Assembly (NCBI GenBank): GCA_932521035.1
Contig: OW051496.1
Span: forward strand, 10,354,001 to 10,418,000
DNA: 64,000 bases
DNA from: Oscheius dolichura
Lineage: Eukaryota; Nematoda; Chromadorea; Rhabditida; Rhabditidae
Direction: 5' to 3'
The translations under genes were made by a program, and so were the position numbers. Shown here in pieces: positions 21,004 to 30,610 of this stretch (the first letter of the stretch is position 1; the number at the start of each line of letters is the position of its first letter). The notes under the pieces were generated by a model. That model was not told the DNA's origin and did no database searches. It saw only the letters and a list, made by a program, of their open reading frames with translations.

Positions 21004-23446
21004 ATGGTAAGAGGCTGCTTCCTCCTTTTTCTTTTCTTTTCCATCTGGTACGTTATTTCCTTTTCTTAAAAGAAGCCCCCCTTCAGTCTTACTGTAAGAG
21101 TCAAGAGACAGTACTACTATCAGAATGGATACAGTTACCCTGCTGGCTATTCGGGATATACTTACAATACTAATACAGGGCAATATCAGAACTCCTACTA
21201 CGGACAGAATTATCAATATTCGAGGCCACGTTATACTGTACAGTTGGGAAGCGGGAGTAGTGAAAATAATCCGGTAGGTCGTGGATAAATGAAGCTGGAA
21301 GCGGGTCCTCTTGATCTAGCGAAGAATTTTCATATGTTTCGAATAGAATTCCCTATTTTGGACGAGATAATCATGGAAATATCCAAATAGATAGATACCG
21401 GGACATGGGGAACGGGTAACAAGCACGAAAACCCGGCCCCGGTCGAAAAATGGCTGGGTTCGGATCGTGGCAGCCGGATCCTGGAGGGGTTTCCTTGGGT
21501 TGTCGCTCCCGGCCCGAGCTCAGCTCCATCCGGGCTATCCTTGGGAATATTATAGCGTTCAATTTATCTCAATCAGTTCCCATTTCCAGATAGTCTATGC
21601 CAGTGACAATTTCGGCGATGCAGCTGGTGTCGCCGGGAGGATCTTTCTCTCCACCCTGTTGGGGAGATAGGGAACCCCCTCTAGAAAAGGGAAAACACCT
21701 GCCAGACTCGACATCCCCCCGCCTCGCCACAGATTACCATAATGTTTTCCCTGACCTCCGGGGCAAAAACAAAAGAATAATCTAGAGTTTGTGTTTTTGT
21801 TACCGAAATGTGTTCGTTTTTTGTCAATTTCCCAATATATTACGTGTGTTATGACTGTGTTTCGAGTATAAATTAGATGCAAAACGTTGATCCTCTTAAA
21901 ATGAAACGGAATAAAAGGACAGGACCTAACTGGACACACAACCAAACCAAAAGACTAACTCTCGATGATTCTCTGTCTATTTCTGATTATTTCTACCGTA
22001 TCCTGCCAATTCTGGCCCGGAGCGAATCTACAATATACTGACGTGGATTGAGACCTTCTTTTTATTTGATTAGAAATGTTTAGATGACTATTCAACGGTA
22101 TTTTAATGGCCTTCGAATGTATCATAGCTATCTGGTGACCAATAGTAGCTATCCAATTCAAACGACTCCGGGAATTGGCCGAGAGGGTGAGTCGCCAAAT
22201 CTTAGGGTTACTGTAGCAGGGGAACAGGCGGTTTACCAGTGTTATCTCTATAAAGAGCAGAAAATTCAGCTAGAGGGCTGCTATAGTTCTTTTCCAAAAA
22301 ATAGGGTTACGGTAACGGGTTGCAAAACCTTCCGCGCGGGACCTTTGGGCCAAAAGTGATCGGGATTTTCGATTTCGGTCAAATTTTCTTCGCCGTTGGC
22401 CCAAAAGGTCCCGAAGAGACAAATGTAACCCTATTTTGTTGGGGGAGAAGACTAACAATGTACTTGGGCTATCTGACTCAATTGTTATCAGGAAGGTCAT
22501 GTTTCGGAGAAAATAACCGGCAACTTCCACTAGCTGGAAACTTCGTTTATTCTAATGTTTGTAGAGAATTTAAAGAGCTACATTTTGAATTTAAAAACAG
22601 CTAATTTAGCGTATTTTGGGCTGGAAAAAATGAGTTTTATTCTCAAATGGGCGGGAATTCGACTATTTCGGGGAAAAGCTTCCAATTTTGAGAAAATTAG
22701 ATAAAATTCAGTAATTTTTATATGAGATTGTAGCTCAGTAATTTCTCTACCAGATATATTAATTTTGCCAAAAATCCGTTCCAGAAGACTAAAAATATAT
22801 TCAAATGGGCGCGCGTTTTGATTAAAAAGCCGATTTTCGGGAATGACGCATGCGGGGCCGGAATTCCTGGGGTAAACTGTTAAAACAACAAGTAAGTGAT
22901 TAATCGGTCCTCCGCTTGATATCTGGTGACAATTTCCTCTTTTAGAAGACGTAGGAAGAGTGATCTCTGCTGCCAACGAGGGCCAAGTCTCTTCCCAATG
23001 TTCCACCCCGTTGGTCAGCATCACCCGCTTCGAGAGGACCACCCAGCCGGGCACCCTGCCCAATCAAATGACCCAAATGGGCTATCCCTCCACGGCTTTC
23101 GGCCAGATCGGTCTTCTCTATCCGACCATCAACCAGGCGGGCTATTTGAACCCTGTCTCCTATTTCGGGACTTCGACTCCTGGCGGGGATTGGACAGCCC
23201 GGGAGAACTTCTACTGCTCACCGAATATGGGCAACTGCGGGGCGAATTTCCCTCTGACAATGTACCCGACAATGGATGGAACGATTCGTAAGTCAAAGAA
23301 GTTGTGGCCATTAAATGGAAATGGACTTTTCAGAGACGGCAAGTGATCTCTTCTACCCCTCGAATCCGTCTCAAATTGCTACTATGAATGCTGGACTGAT
23401 GAATTGGTCTCAAAACGGTACGATTGTCTGCTATATCTGGAAGTAA
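21004..23446 (+). CDS. Secreted tyrosine-rich protein with C-terminal repeat domain
   Basis: The start MVRGCFLLFLFFSIC is a signal peptide. Exon 2 gives LTVRVKRQYYYQNG (a dibasic cleavage site) and a Tyr/Gly/Asn/Gln-rich stretch. Later exons at about 22084-22183, 22947-23287 and 23333-23446 continue with RVISAANEGQVSSQCST, ITRFERTTQPGTLP, MGYPSTAFGQIGLLYP, CSPNMGNCGANFPLTMYP and MNWSQNGTIVCYIWK. AATAAATAAA follows the stop immediately. The C-terminal part faintly recalls secreted DUF5648-type repeat domains, but I am not sure. The Tyr-rich part suggests a cuticle or extracellular-matrix protein that could be cross-linked. The exon near 21592 and its donor are unresolved. A family B element lies in the intron at 22.3 kb. 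Confidence 0.6.
22287..22440 (+). mobile_element. Family B foldback element, copy 4
   Basis: Closest to a consensus: GTTCTTTTCCAAAAAATAGG, GTTACGGTAACGGG, the inner inverted blocks, and AAATGTAACCCTATTTTG at the right. It lies in an intron of the tyrosine-rich gene. Confidence 0.9.
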
Positions 23447-23696
23447 ACTTAATAAATAAATTCATTATTAATCATATTGTGCCCAATAATCTTCTTTTTA
23501 TTTTCGTCTTACATTCCAATGTCGATTTGTTAAATGCTGAAGATCACATCATGCTTTCTAGAAACACTCTGATGATCATAGAAACATCATAGAGTGTTAT
23601 CTTCTTTCTTATCCATGTTTATTTACTTTTTTTCTATTTTCCGTTTTTGTAGACTCTTTTTAGTGCATTCGTACGTGTCGTATCTTCTCGCTTGAC

Positions 23697-23913
23697 TCAG
23701 CTTTGACGGGGAAGCGACAAGCAGCGAAGAGGGCACTCTCGGAATCGGCAAGATTGAAGACAGTACTTGGGCAGCTCGCATTGGGAGTCGTTAGAGCATT
23801 CGTCTTCACCCCAGGGGGGATAGAAGGCAGCCATCAGGGGCAGAAGGAGAAGCTACAGTTTCTTTGAGGGATGGAGGAAGGGGAAAGCCTACCAAACAGA
23901 CGAAGAGACGTAT
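23697..23913 (-). pseudogene. Cysteine-rich secreted peptide gene, copy 1 (start lost)
   Basis: Exon 2 (23852-23697) encodes a hydrophobic LLLLPLMAAF run followed by a six-cysteine domain (WGEDECSNDSQCELPKYC, then QSCRFRECPLRC) and stop. Exon 1 aligns with that of copy 2, but the start codon position reads ATA instead of ATG; the 40-nt intron between them has good GTAGGC and TAG ends. A TATA-like CTATAAAAG lies upstream near 23950. Either the copy has lost its start or it uses another initiation site. It could be an antimicrobial-type or other knottin-like peptide, but no family is recognised. Confidence 0.5.
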
Positions 23914-24140
23914 CGTGGAGGATAGTAACCGGGGGAGACGAGAAGACAGCTTTTATAGAAATCAACATGGGGATGGGAGTCTGTTTCACTGTGCCGAGTT
24001 ATCGATATTATTCTTGTTATCGGCAGCTTGTAATTTAAATAAAGAGAATATTGACTCAAAAAGACCGTTATTAGGGTACTAGTTGTATGGAATCCAAAAT
24101 ATTTATTTTCCTCCCGCATTTCCTCAATTTGTCTTCTTAT

Positions 24141-24420
24141 CTAGCCGTTTCTTATATTTTGATTAGTATCCTTCCACTTGTCCGAATTTCTTGAGCGCTT
24201 GGTTCTGATGTGACCGGACAGCGGTGTGCATCGAAGGGGACACCCCTGCCAACGACAAGATTGGGTACAGTACTGGCTCAAACCACAGTGTTCATCGCGG
24301 AGACAGTCGTTAACACTCCAAGGGAAAGTGAAGGCAACTGCCAGGGGCAGAAGAGGAAGTTAAAGTTTATTTGAGGGATGGAGGAAGGGGAATGCCTACC
24401 AAAAGAGCGAGAAGATGCAT
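24141..24420 (-). CDS. Cysteine-rich secreted peptide gene, copy 2
   Basis: Exon 1 (24420-24400) is MHLLALL. Exon 2 (24359-24141) continues the signal peptide (LPLLPLAVAF) into a six-cysteine domain (NDCLRDEHCGLSQYC, QSCRWQGCPLRC) and a basic tail with TKRSR and a final NIRNG. Cysteine spacing and flanking residues match copy 1, 440 bp away. The 40-nt intron has a normal GTAGGC donor, but its end reads TTTAA where copy 1 has CTGTAG. If that base is correct, splicing in this frame needs a non-AG acceptor. An alternative GCAG nearby would shift the frame. TATAAAAG lies upstream near 24460. Function unknown. Confidence 0.5.
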
Positions 24421-24671
24421 TGGAGTGGATAGTGACCGGGGAGATGAGAAGACGGCTTTTATAGAAATCACCCTGGGGATGGGAGTCTGTTTGACTGTGC
24501 CCTGCCTGTAGTCAAAAGTGCCGGCGGAGAAGGCTCCAGCTTAGGAAAAAGATTGTTGCACAGAAAATGTGATGTTATTGTTTATTCGGTATTATGAGAA
24601 TTGTGCCGTCAATAAATATTTATTTGCCACTAAGTTTCTCCGCTAGTTTTAGCATCTTTACATGAAGTATC

Positions 24672-24715
24672 GAAGGCAGCCATCAGGGGCAGGAGGAGAA
24701 TCTAAAGGTCTTTAA
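24672..24715 (-). pseudogene. Fragment of a third tandem cysteine-rich copy
   Basis: GAAGGCAGCCATCAGGGGCA followed by GGAGGAGAATCT matches the start of exon 2 and the intron end of copy 1; nothing else of the gene is present. Confidence 0.6.
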
Positions 24716-24917
24716 TTCAGATTTTATATAATTCAATTGTTTCCATGAACCTGATCAGATCTCTTCTTTATTTTATATTTCAGGGGTGTGGGTGCTCACT
24801 CAAATGCTGATAAGTTTATCTGGCGTCCTCCTACACCTTCCACTCAGACATCTCAAGAACCAGTTGATTTTTCTCTCCCTCTTTGCTTTCCTTTTCAATG
24901 ACTTTACTTCATTTCAG

Positions 24918-25038
24918 ACTCAAGAACAGAATCACGTCTGTCACCCTTCGCCGCCTTACGTTCCTGACCCTCACCTGCTGCAACATCCTGACCAGCATCG
25001 CCATTTTCTGGCTACCGACAGAACAAGGCTCCAAATAG
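24918..25038 (+). CDS. Possible terminal exon, membrane segment
   Basis: After TTCATTTCAG the frame reads LKNRITSVTLRRLTFLTLTC and continues through a hydrophobic stretch to a stop at 25036. I found no upstream exon whose phase fits (the exon-like GVGAHSNADKFIWRPP starting near 24784 does not join in phase). The opposite strand also has an open frame here (25305-25012), so strand is uncertain. Confidence 0.2.
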
Positions 25039-25305
25039 AAGAATCACGTCTGAGACCGTGGCTGCTTCCCCTTCCCCCGCTTCAGTAGGCTTCGCTTCAA
25101 ATGACTTGTGATTCCCGGAACGTATCTTGTAGGCCTGTTGTGCTGATCCCATTGTCCCCACGTTCTCTGTCAGATCACCGCTTATTCCCTTCTCATCAGC
25201 TCTACTTCCCCCGAATTTCATATTGGGCCTATTTTTCCCCCGCCCTGCTTCCGCCATGACTTCGATTGTATCCAAATCGCTACTCCCAGTCCATTCCCTT
25301 TCCAA

Positions 25306-26436
25306 TCCACAGGAAAGAAAAGAATGAGCAAAGCTTTTTTTAATTTACATTGAACAGAGTTAGTGAAGAAGCAATATGAAGTCACGGTCAGCTGTCATCT
25401 TTCCGGTTTTCTATCAAATAACTTGGAAAACAGCCGGGGTGAGAGATAGAGGCAGGGGAGAGACCGTGTTCAGCCTTGACCTTTTACCTGTTCGACGAGG
25501 GAAGAAGTAGGTAGGGAGCGGAGGATAGAAGCACCGAAAAGGAAAAGCCAGCAGTTGATAGACAAGGGAGAACACTGGTCCGGGCAGTTCTACTCCAGAA
25601 ATTGGACCAAATACCTAGATTCTACCACTGAAAAAAGGGAGACAGGGAGCGGGAAAGGGAAACCATGGTCCCGCAAAAGTATAGACCTCTTTTGGACAGC
25701 GATAAAAAGGAAAGACCCTCAAAAATAAGCCTTGAAACCACCGATTTGGTCTTTATTCTCTTCAAACCTCCCCCTAATGCTGGGATTCAAAATAATGGGA
25801 AAGGGGCCTCAAGGTGATTCCCCTGGAGGGAATACCTCATTTTCTGTGAATAGAGAAGACGATAAGAGGCCCCAAAAGGAGTCAGGAAACGGAAAATCTG
25901 AACTAAACTCATCCCACCGTACTCCAAACCCTGTCCTGTAGAGTTTTTGGGAAATTCGACTCGCCCAGACAATTTGGCTTAATTATAGGGATAATTAACT
26001 TCTCGGTTCTTTTTTGAGACCAAAAACAGGTCCAGGAACATTTAGAAACCAGTGACAGCTTCCAAAAGGTCGTGAAGTCCCCTGGGAAGCTTTCTTCCCT
26101 GCCAATGCAGCCGTTAAAACCGGTCAATAGCTTTCTAAAGCGCGCGGGCGAGACTGAATTTTGCGGAATTCCTTTTTTGCCCCCTTTGATCTTCCCATTT
26201 TCTATTTGTACGCCGGAGAAAAACCAGTAAAAGAACTATTAGCCGGCTAGTTGAGATTGTTTTTTACAACCGAGGGCAGGGAAGGGAGGAGGAGTGACGT
26301 TATCAGTCAGTTCAGGTTCAAGTTAGCTGACTGTCAACTACTAGCTGACATAATTGATCATACCATTTGAGAGAGAGAGACTGGTCATTGATATTTTATT
26401 GGAATTATCGACAGAGGAATGGGAAGAGGGAGAGAG
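25306..26436. other. Intergenic, no gene seen
   Basis: Mixed composition with short open frames only and a GA-rich tract near 26370. It lies downstream of the Clc-like gene, whose stop codon begins at 26439. Confidence 0.35.
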
Positions 26437-29400
26437 CTAGCACATACGCTCACCGAAGAAGACAGTCACTACGGCGACGATCGTGTCGACCAGGGCGAGG
26501 ACAAGGGCACAGACTGTGAGCCAGAACGAGTAGCCGACCTGAAAAATGGGGTAATATTGGGTATCTGTACCTAGATTTCGACGCAAAATCTCGGTATTTG
26601 AATTCTTATTTACAAGAAGCGCTTCAAAACTGCCTAGCCTTCACCTTCTTCGTGCTGCCGAGATTTTAGGGTGCAGGAGGCTAGCATTCGAAATCTAGGG
26701 CCGTTTATAGTCCATTTCCAACGGATATTCCACAATTCAAATTTGGCGGCGCGTCTCTGCTATGGGACCATGCCCGAAAGCTTCCAGGTCCCGTAGCGGA
26801 GAGGTTTTCCCGAGGAATATCCGTTGGAAATGGACTATATCTCCCTGGAAACAGTCTAGCAGGAAAAATGACCCAGAGGCAGTGAGAGAAACTCCAAGAC
26901 GTCCTCCTTTAGGAGAAACGATCCTTAGACTCTAAGGATCGTTTCCACAACGGGATAAAACTCTTCCCCAGAAGCACAGGGTCTCCCCAGTCCTTTTATT
27001 TATACCAGTGGCTTTTAGAGGGAGCCCTAGGAGTAGAATGGCCCCTGACAGGCATCCAGGGAGGTTTCTACCCCCGCGAGGACGGTGGCTATCGTTTCTG
27101 GCGGTAAAATGACTACTGGGGGATTATTCAAAGGCCTCCCTGGTCCGGCCCGATAGGAAAAGGAAGAAGGGCGTACCTCTGTTGTGTTGGTAGTAGTAAA
27201 AGCGTTTTGAAGATTGAGATTATTCAAATCCGTCCCCATGGCTGCTCGAAGATCCCCATAGAAGTCTTTGTTATTAACTCCGTAGATAATAATAGCAGCG
27301 GCGAGGAAGGCTGTCACAAGGAGAGAGAGAGGTGTCATCGGGTGGATGAGGTACTTCTTGCAGCAACAGGCACAGCTGAATAGGAGGATTAGATAAAAAG
27401 AGAAGGGGGTTTTACCAAGTGAAGGCATTCCATCCCAGGGCAGCGATTTCAGCGACGACGGCAAGGATCATACAGACGATTACGGCCTTCTCCCATTGTT
27501 GGAGGTGCTAAATTTGGGATTTTTAGCCAATTTTAAGAAGAATTCGAAGTCTGAGCTCCGCGCGCCTGCACCCGTAAAATCTCGGCAGCTGAACGCTCTT
27601 GTATTCCAGGGCGCGCCCTATTAGGACTTCCGACTGCCGAGGTCATATGGGTGCGGCTGTGGGGGATTTTGAGAGGAAAACAGGAACAAAGGAGACTTTC
27701 CCTCGCTGTATTTTGTAATAATTTGACATGTTTTTGATTCTGCTTCATCGCTGTTTCCATCAGCTACGAAACTCTTGTTTACTTGCGGTTTTTTCTATCA
27801 ATTCCTCTCTGCCCCCTTTCGATGGCAATCTCTCTCGTTCCCGGGAGAGAGAGACAGTGTAAAGTGACCATCGCCGGCTGGCCTCCATATAAGCCGCACT
27901 CAGCCAGCTAGAAGGACAACCGGCAGCAGCCAGCCATGTCTCGAATGGTGGTACAGGCCGTCGCTGGCCTCACAGCTCTCTTCATGGTCGGAACTCTCGT
28001 CTGTGTCTTCAATCTCTTCAACGACATCAACACCTTCTACGACGAGGCCCTTAAGGATCTTGAAGAGTTCAAGGTATGGCTGCTATAAGGGCTACAGTAA
28101 TCCCCGTTTAGGATGTTTCCAACGCCGCTTGGAAAGGAATGATGCCCGAGGCTCACGACCTGCTCCGTGCTCCTCGCTCCGTCCACCGTAGACGCCAGGC
28201 CGGAGGAGGACAGTGCAACTGCGGACCTCAGCCTAGCCACTGCCCTGCCGGACCTCCTGGACCTCCAGGACAACCTGGAGATCGTGGAGAGGATGGCCAC
28301 CCCGGACAGAGTGGACAGCCCGGCCGTCGTGGAGAGACCGTCGCTCTATCCTCTCCAGGACAAGAATGCATCAAGTGCCCACCTGGTGCCCCCGGCCCCC
28401 GCGGACCCAACGGTGCCCCCGGACCCGCTGGACCCCCAGGACAACCTGGCCAGGCTGGACAAGGCTCTCGCCCCGGACCTCCTGGACCCCCAGGACCTTC
28501 TGGAGACGCCGGAGCACCCGGACACCCCGGCCAGCCCGGTCAGCCAGGACACCCCGGACAGCCCGGAAGACGCGGACGTGGACAGCCCGGCCCTGCTGGA
28601 AGACCTGGACCCGCTGGACAGCCTGGAAGAAACGGAGGACCCGGACAGCCTGGAGGACGCGGACCCCCTGGATCTCCAGGACCTGCTGGACCTGCTGGAC
28701 ATCCTGGACAGCCAGGAAGCGACGGACAGCCCGGAGGACCTGGTCAAGCTGGTTCCCCTGGAAGCGACGCTGCTTACTGTACGTTTTTCCGGGATCCCGA
28801 GGGAAAAATGTGCATTTTTAGGCCCTTGCCCCGCTCGTGGTGGACAAGACTCCGGAGTCATATCGTCCTCCTCTTCCCAGAGCGGCTACCAGACCCAGCC
28901 AGCCCACGGAGGCTACAGGAAGCACGTCCGCCGTGTGCTGCGCAAGAAGGCTCGCCGCGTTGCCAAGAAGGTCGTGGCAGCTTAAACCGGTTCACCACAA
29001 TAAAATTACTCTGCTTGCTGAATTTCTCTCTATTTTTCTCTCATCTTACCTGCCACCATTGGTCGCAGTAGTTATTGCCTGTCGTGGCGGTGGGGTTAGC
29101 CGTGTTGGAATCGGGCATCCGGCAGGCGTAGGGAAGTATTCCCTGCTGTGTTGGCATCTGTAGAGCGGAGAGATCCTTCGTCACATCGTCGCTGAACTTC
29201 CTCCAACCTAAAAATCAAAAAATTAGACAAAAAAAGAACAAAAGGAAACTCAGACAGCCAAGGATATCAACAGTATCAGTTCTGCTGGATGTATTTTATT
29301 TTTTTCTAGCGAAACAATCCTATAATATCATCACCGTTGCATCAACCACGAGGAAAGAGGGCGCGCTTGATTATATAGTGACAGGCGCGCTGGCTGCCGA

Positions 29401-30610
29401 GATTTTACGGGTGCGGCGGCGGCGGAGGTGGGACTTACCCGGGGTGAAGAGGGCGACCACTGTCAGGGCCAAGCAGGCGAACATAATCACACCATAGACG
29501 ACCTGAGTTAGGGAGGAGATACACATCTAAACTATTGAATTAAAGCTGTAAAAAGAGGAACAGTTTGACTCCTTTTAAAGAGAGGAAAAATGACAAATTG
29601 GTTGGATTGTTGAAGGGAGAAAAGGGACAACAATTTAGGGAAGGAAAGGGCAACTTCTTGGACATTTTTAGTCTTTCTAGAGCTGGGGAACATTTCCATT
29701 GGGAGGATAAACAGTGGTGAAGGTATTTTGGATCGTGGGATGTACGGGGAACAGGCTTTAGTCAGGGTGCAAAACAGGTGCGGGTGGCAGACTCCAGCCA
29801 CTTTTTTCTCGCCAAGATATACTACTTGGCGACCAAAAATAGGAGCCATAGCGGTCTCTTGGGGCACTTGACTCTGTAAATTTAAAGGACTAGCCCGATA
29901 CAGGACCTATATTCTCTAGAAGACGGAAGAGAAGAGCTTAGAGGGCCCAGTGAGCCAGAATACCCTCCGGGGGGCAAAAATCCTGAGGGCCAAGACAATT
30001 GGGGGCCATATCCCAAGAAAAAAATAGAAGGTCTGCCTGAATTCTAGAGAAGAAGGGGAGGTGAGGAGGGCAGGGAGAGTGTAGGCGCACCCTGGGAGTA
30101 ACCCGCCTGCCCTAATGCAAATTGAGGGAAGACTAGGAGGACCCTGATCTTCTCTCTTCCCCTCCCCTCATTTAAGAAGGCCGTCGAGTGCATGATAAAT
30201 TGTTTTGAGAAAGAGGAATGTTCAGAGAGGTCTCCCCCGTCCGTCTGGCCAATTCATCTGTCGGAGAGGACATAATTTAGAGATGACAAGGGACAACCGA
30301 CAGCCAGGGGAAGGAGAGGGCAGGACAGAAAAAAGGGCTGGCTACTGCTAGAAGGAAAGAATTTATATAGAGACCCGGGCAGGGAAAAACTAGTCAGAAT
30401 GCCTGCTCGTCACATATTTTGTTTCCTCTGATTCATCCCTTACTTCGTCACCATTTTGAGAAGGCGTTGTTGTTTTTCCTGCTCCTCCTCGTTCCTTCGT
30501 CTCCTCGTGTAGTACGTATTTTCCCCGACTGTAAGGAGAGCCGGGAATGTGAATAGAGTGAGTCTATAAACCGGGAATAATACGCCTATTTTTGAACTGT
30601 TGCTGAACAT
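26437..30610 (-). CDS. Clc-like four-transmembrane protein (claudin-type fold)
   Basis: Exons in phase: 30610-30584 (inferred start MFSNSSKIG), 29502-29439, 29207-29050, 27507-27416, 27375-27177 and 26538-26437. Four membrane segments: [20 protein letters not shown], then [34 protein letters not shown], and [19 protein letters not shown]. The first extracellular loop has [13 protein letters not shown] and NYCDQWWQ. This is the layout of nematode Clc-like proteins, relatives of claudins and the PMP22/stargazin group, which act at junctions or as channel partners. The first exon is the weakest call; it is supported by phase and by a normal GTATTA donor. The long intron 27508-29049 contains a collagen gene on the other strand. 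Other introns carry family A and D elements. Confidence 0.78.
26571..26698. mobile_element. Family A element, copy 2 (degenerate)
   Basis: Right arm CTGCCGAGATTTTAGGGTGC (26655-26674) and a damaged left arm (CGCAAAATCTCGG at 26582). Outer ends CTAGATTTCG and CGAAATCTAG are also inverted. Lies in the last intron of the Clc-like gene. Confidence 0.65.
26706..26839. mobile_element. Family D inverted-repeat element, copy 2
   Basis: 134 bp bounded by TATAGTCCATTTCCAACGGA and TCCGTTGGAAATGGACTATA. Interior has a second short inverted pair (GGGACC and GGTCCCG). Lies in the last intron of the Clc-like gene, next to family A copy 2. Confidence 0.85.
27568..27654. mobile_element. Family A element, copy 3
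   Basis: Arms GCACCCGTAAAATCTCGGCA and CTGCCGAGGTCATATGGGTG, with outer GCGCGCC on the left. In the big intron of the Clc-like gene. Confidence 0.8.
27936..28985 (+). CDS. Cuticle collagen
   Basis: Exons 27936-28073, 28112-28778 and 28822-28985 join in phase. The product has the standard nematode plan: an N-terminal cytosolic/membrane part ([18 protein letters not shown]), the N-terminal cuticle-collagen domain ([20 protein letters not shown]), a furin-type site (RSVHRRRQ), a short cysteine pair (CNCGP), several Gly-X-Y blocks separated by cysteine-containing gaps ([10 protein letters not shown]), and a C-terminal CPCP-type cluster after the second splice. The tail is strikingly basic ([20 protein letters not shown]). 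Collagens of this type form trimers secreted into the cuticle. TATA-like ATATAAGCC lies upstream near 27887 and AATAAA follows near 28999. The whole gene lies in an intron of the Clc-like gene, antisense to it. Confidence 0.95.
29394..29414. mobile_element. Family A half element, copy 4
   Basis: Only the right arm, CTGCCGAGATTTTACGGGTG, is present, about 25 nt inside an intron of the Clc-like gene from the donor at 29438. Confidence 0.65.

Noticed and set aside
27533-27760. Minus-strand frame with [13 protein letters not shown]
   Set aside because: The peptide is family A arm sequence translated; the same string appears at other copies (60.0 and 45.2 kb).
28167-28985. Second long frame (Asp/Leu/Pro-rich) over the collagen exons
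   Set aside because: A shadow of the Gly-X-Y codons in another frame; the collagen frame has all family marks.
30410-30610. 57-codon small gene reading through from the Clc-like start (ends LLKMVTK)
   Set aside because: The first nine codons fit better as exon 1 of the Clc-like gene with a GTATTA donor; the remainder is then intron. Not fully excluded.
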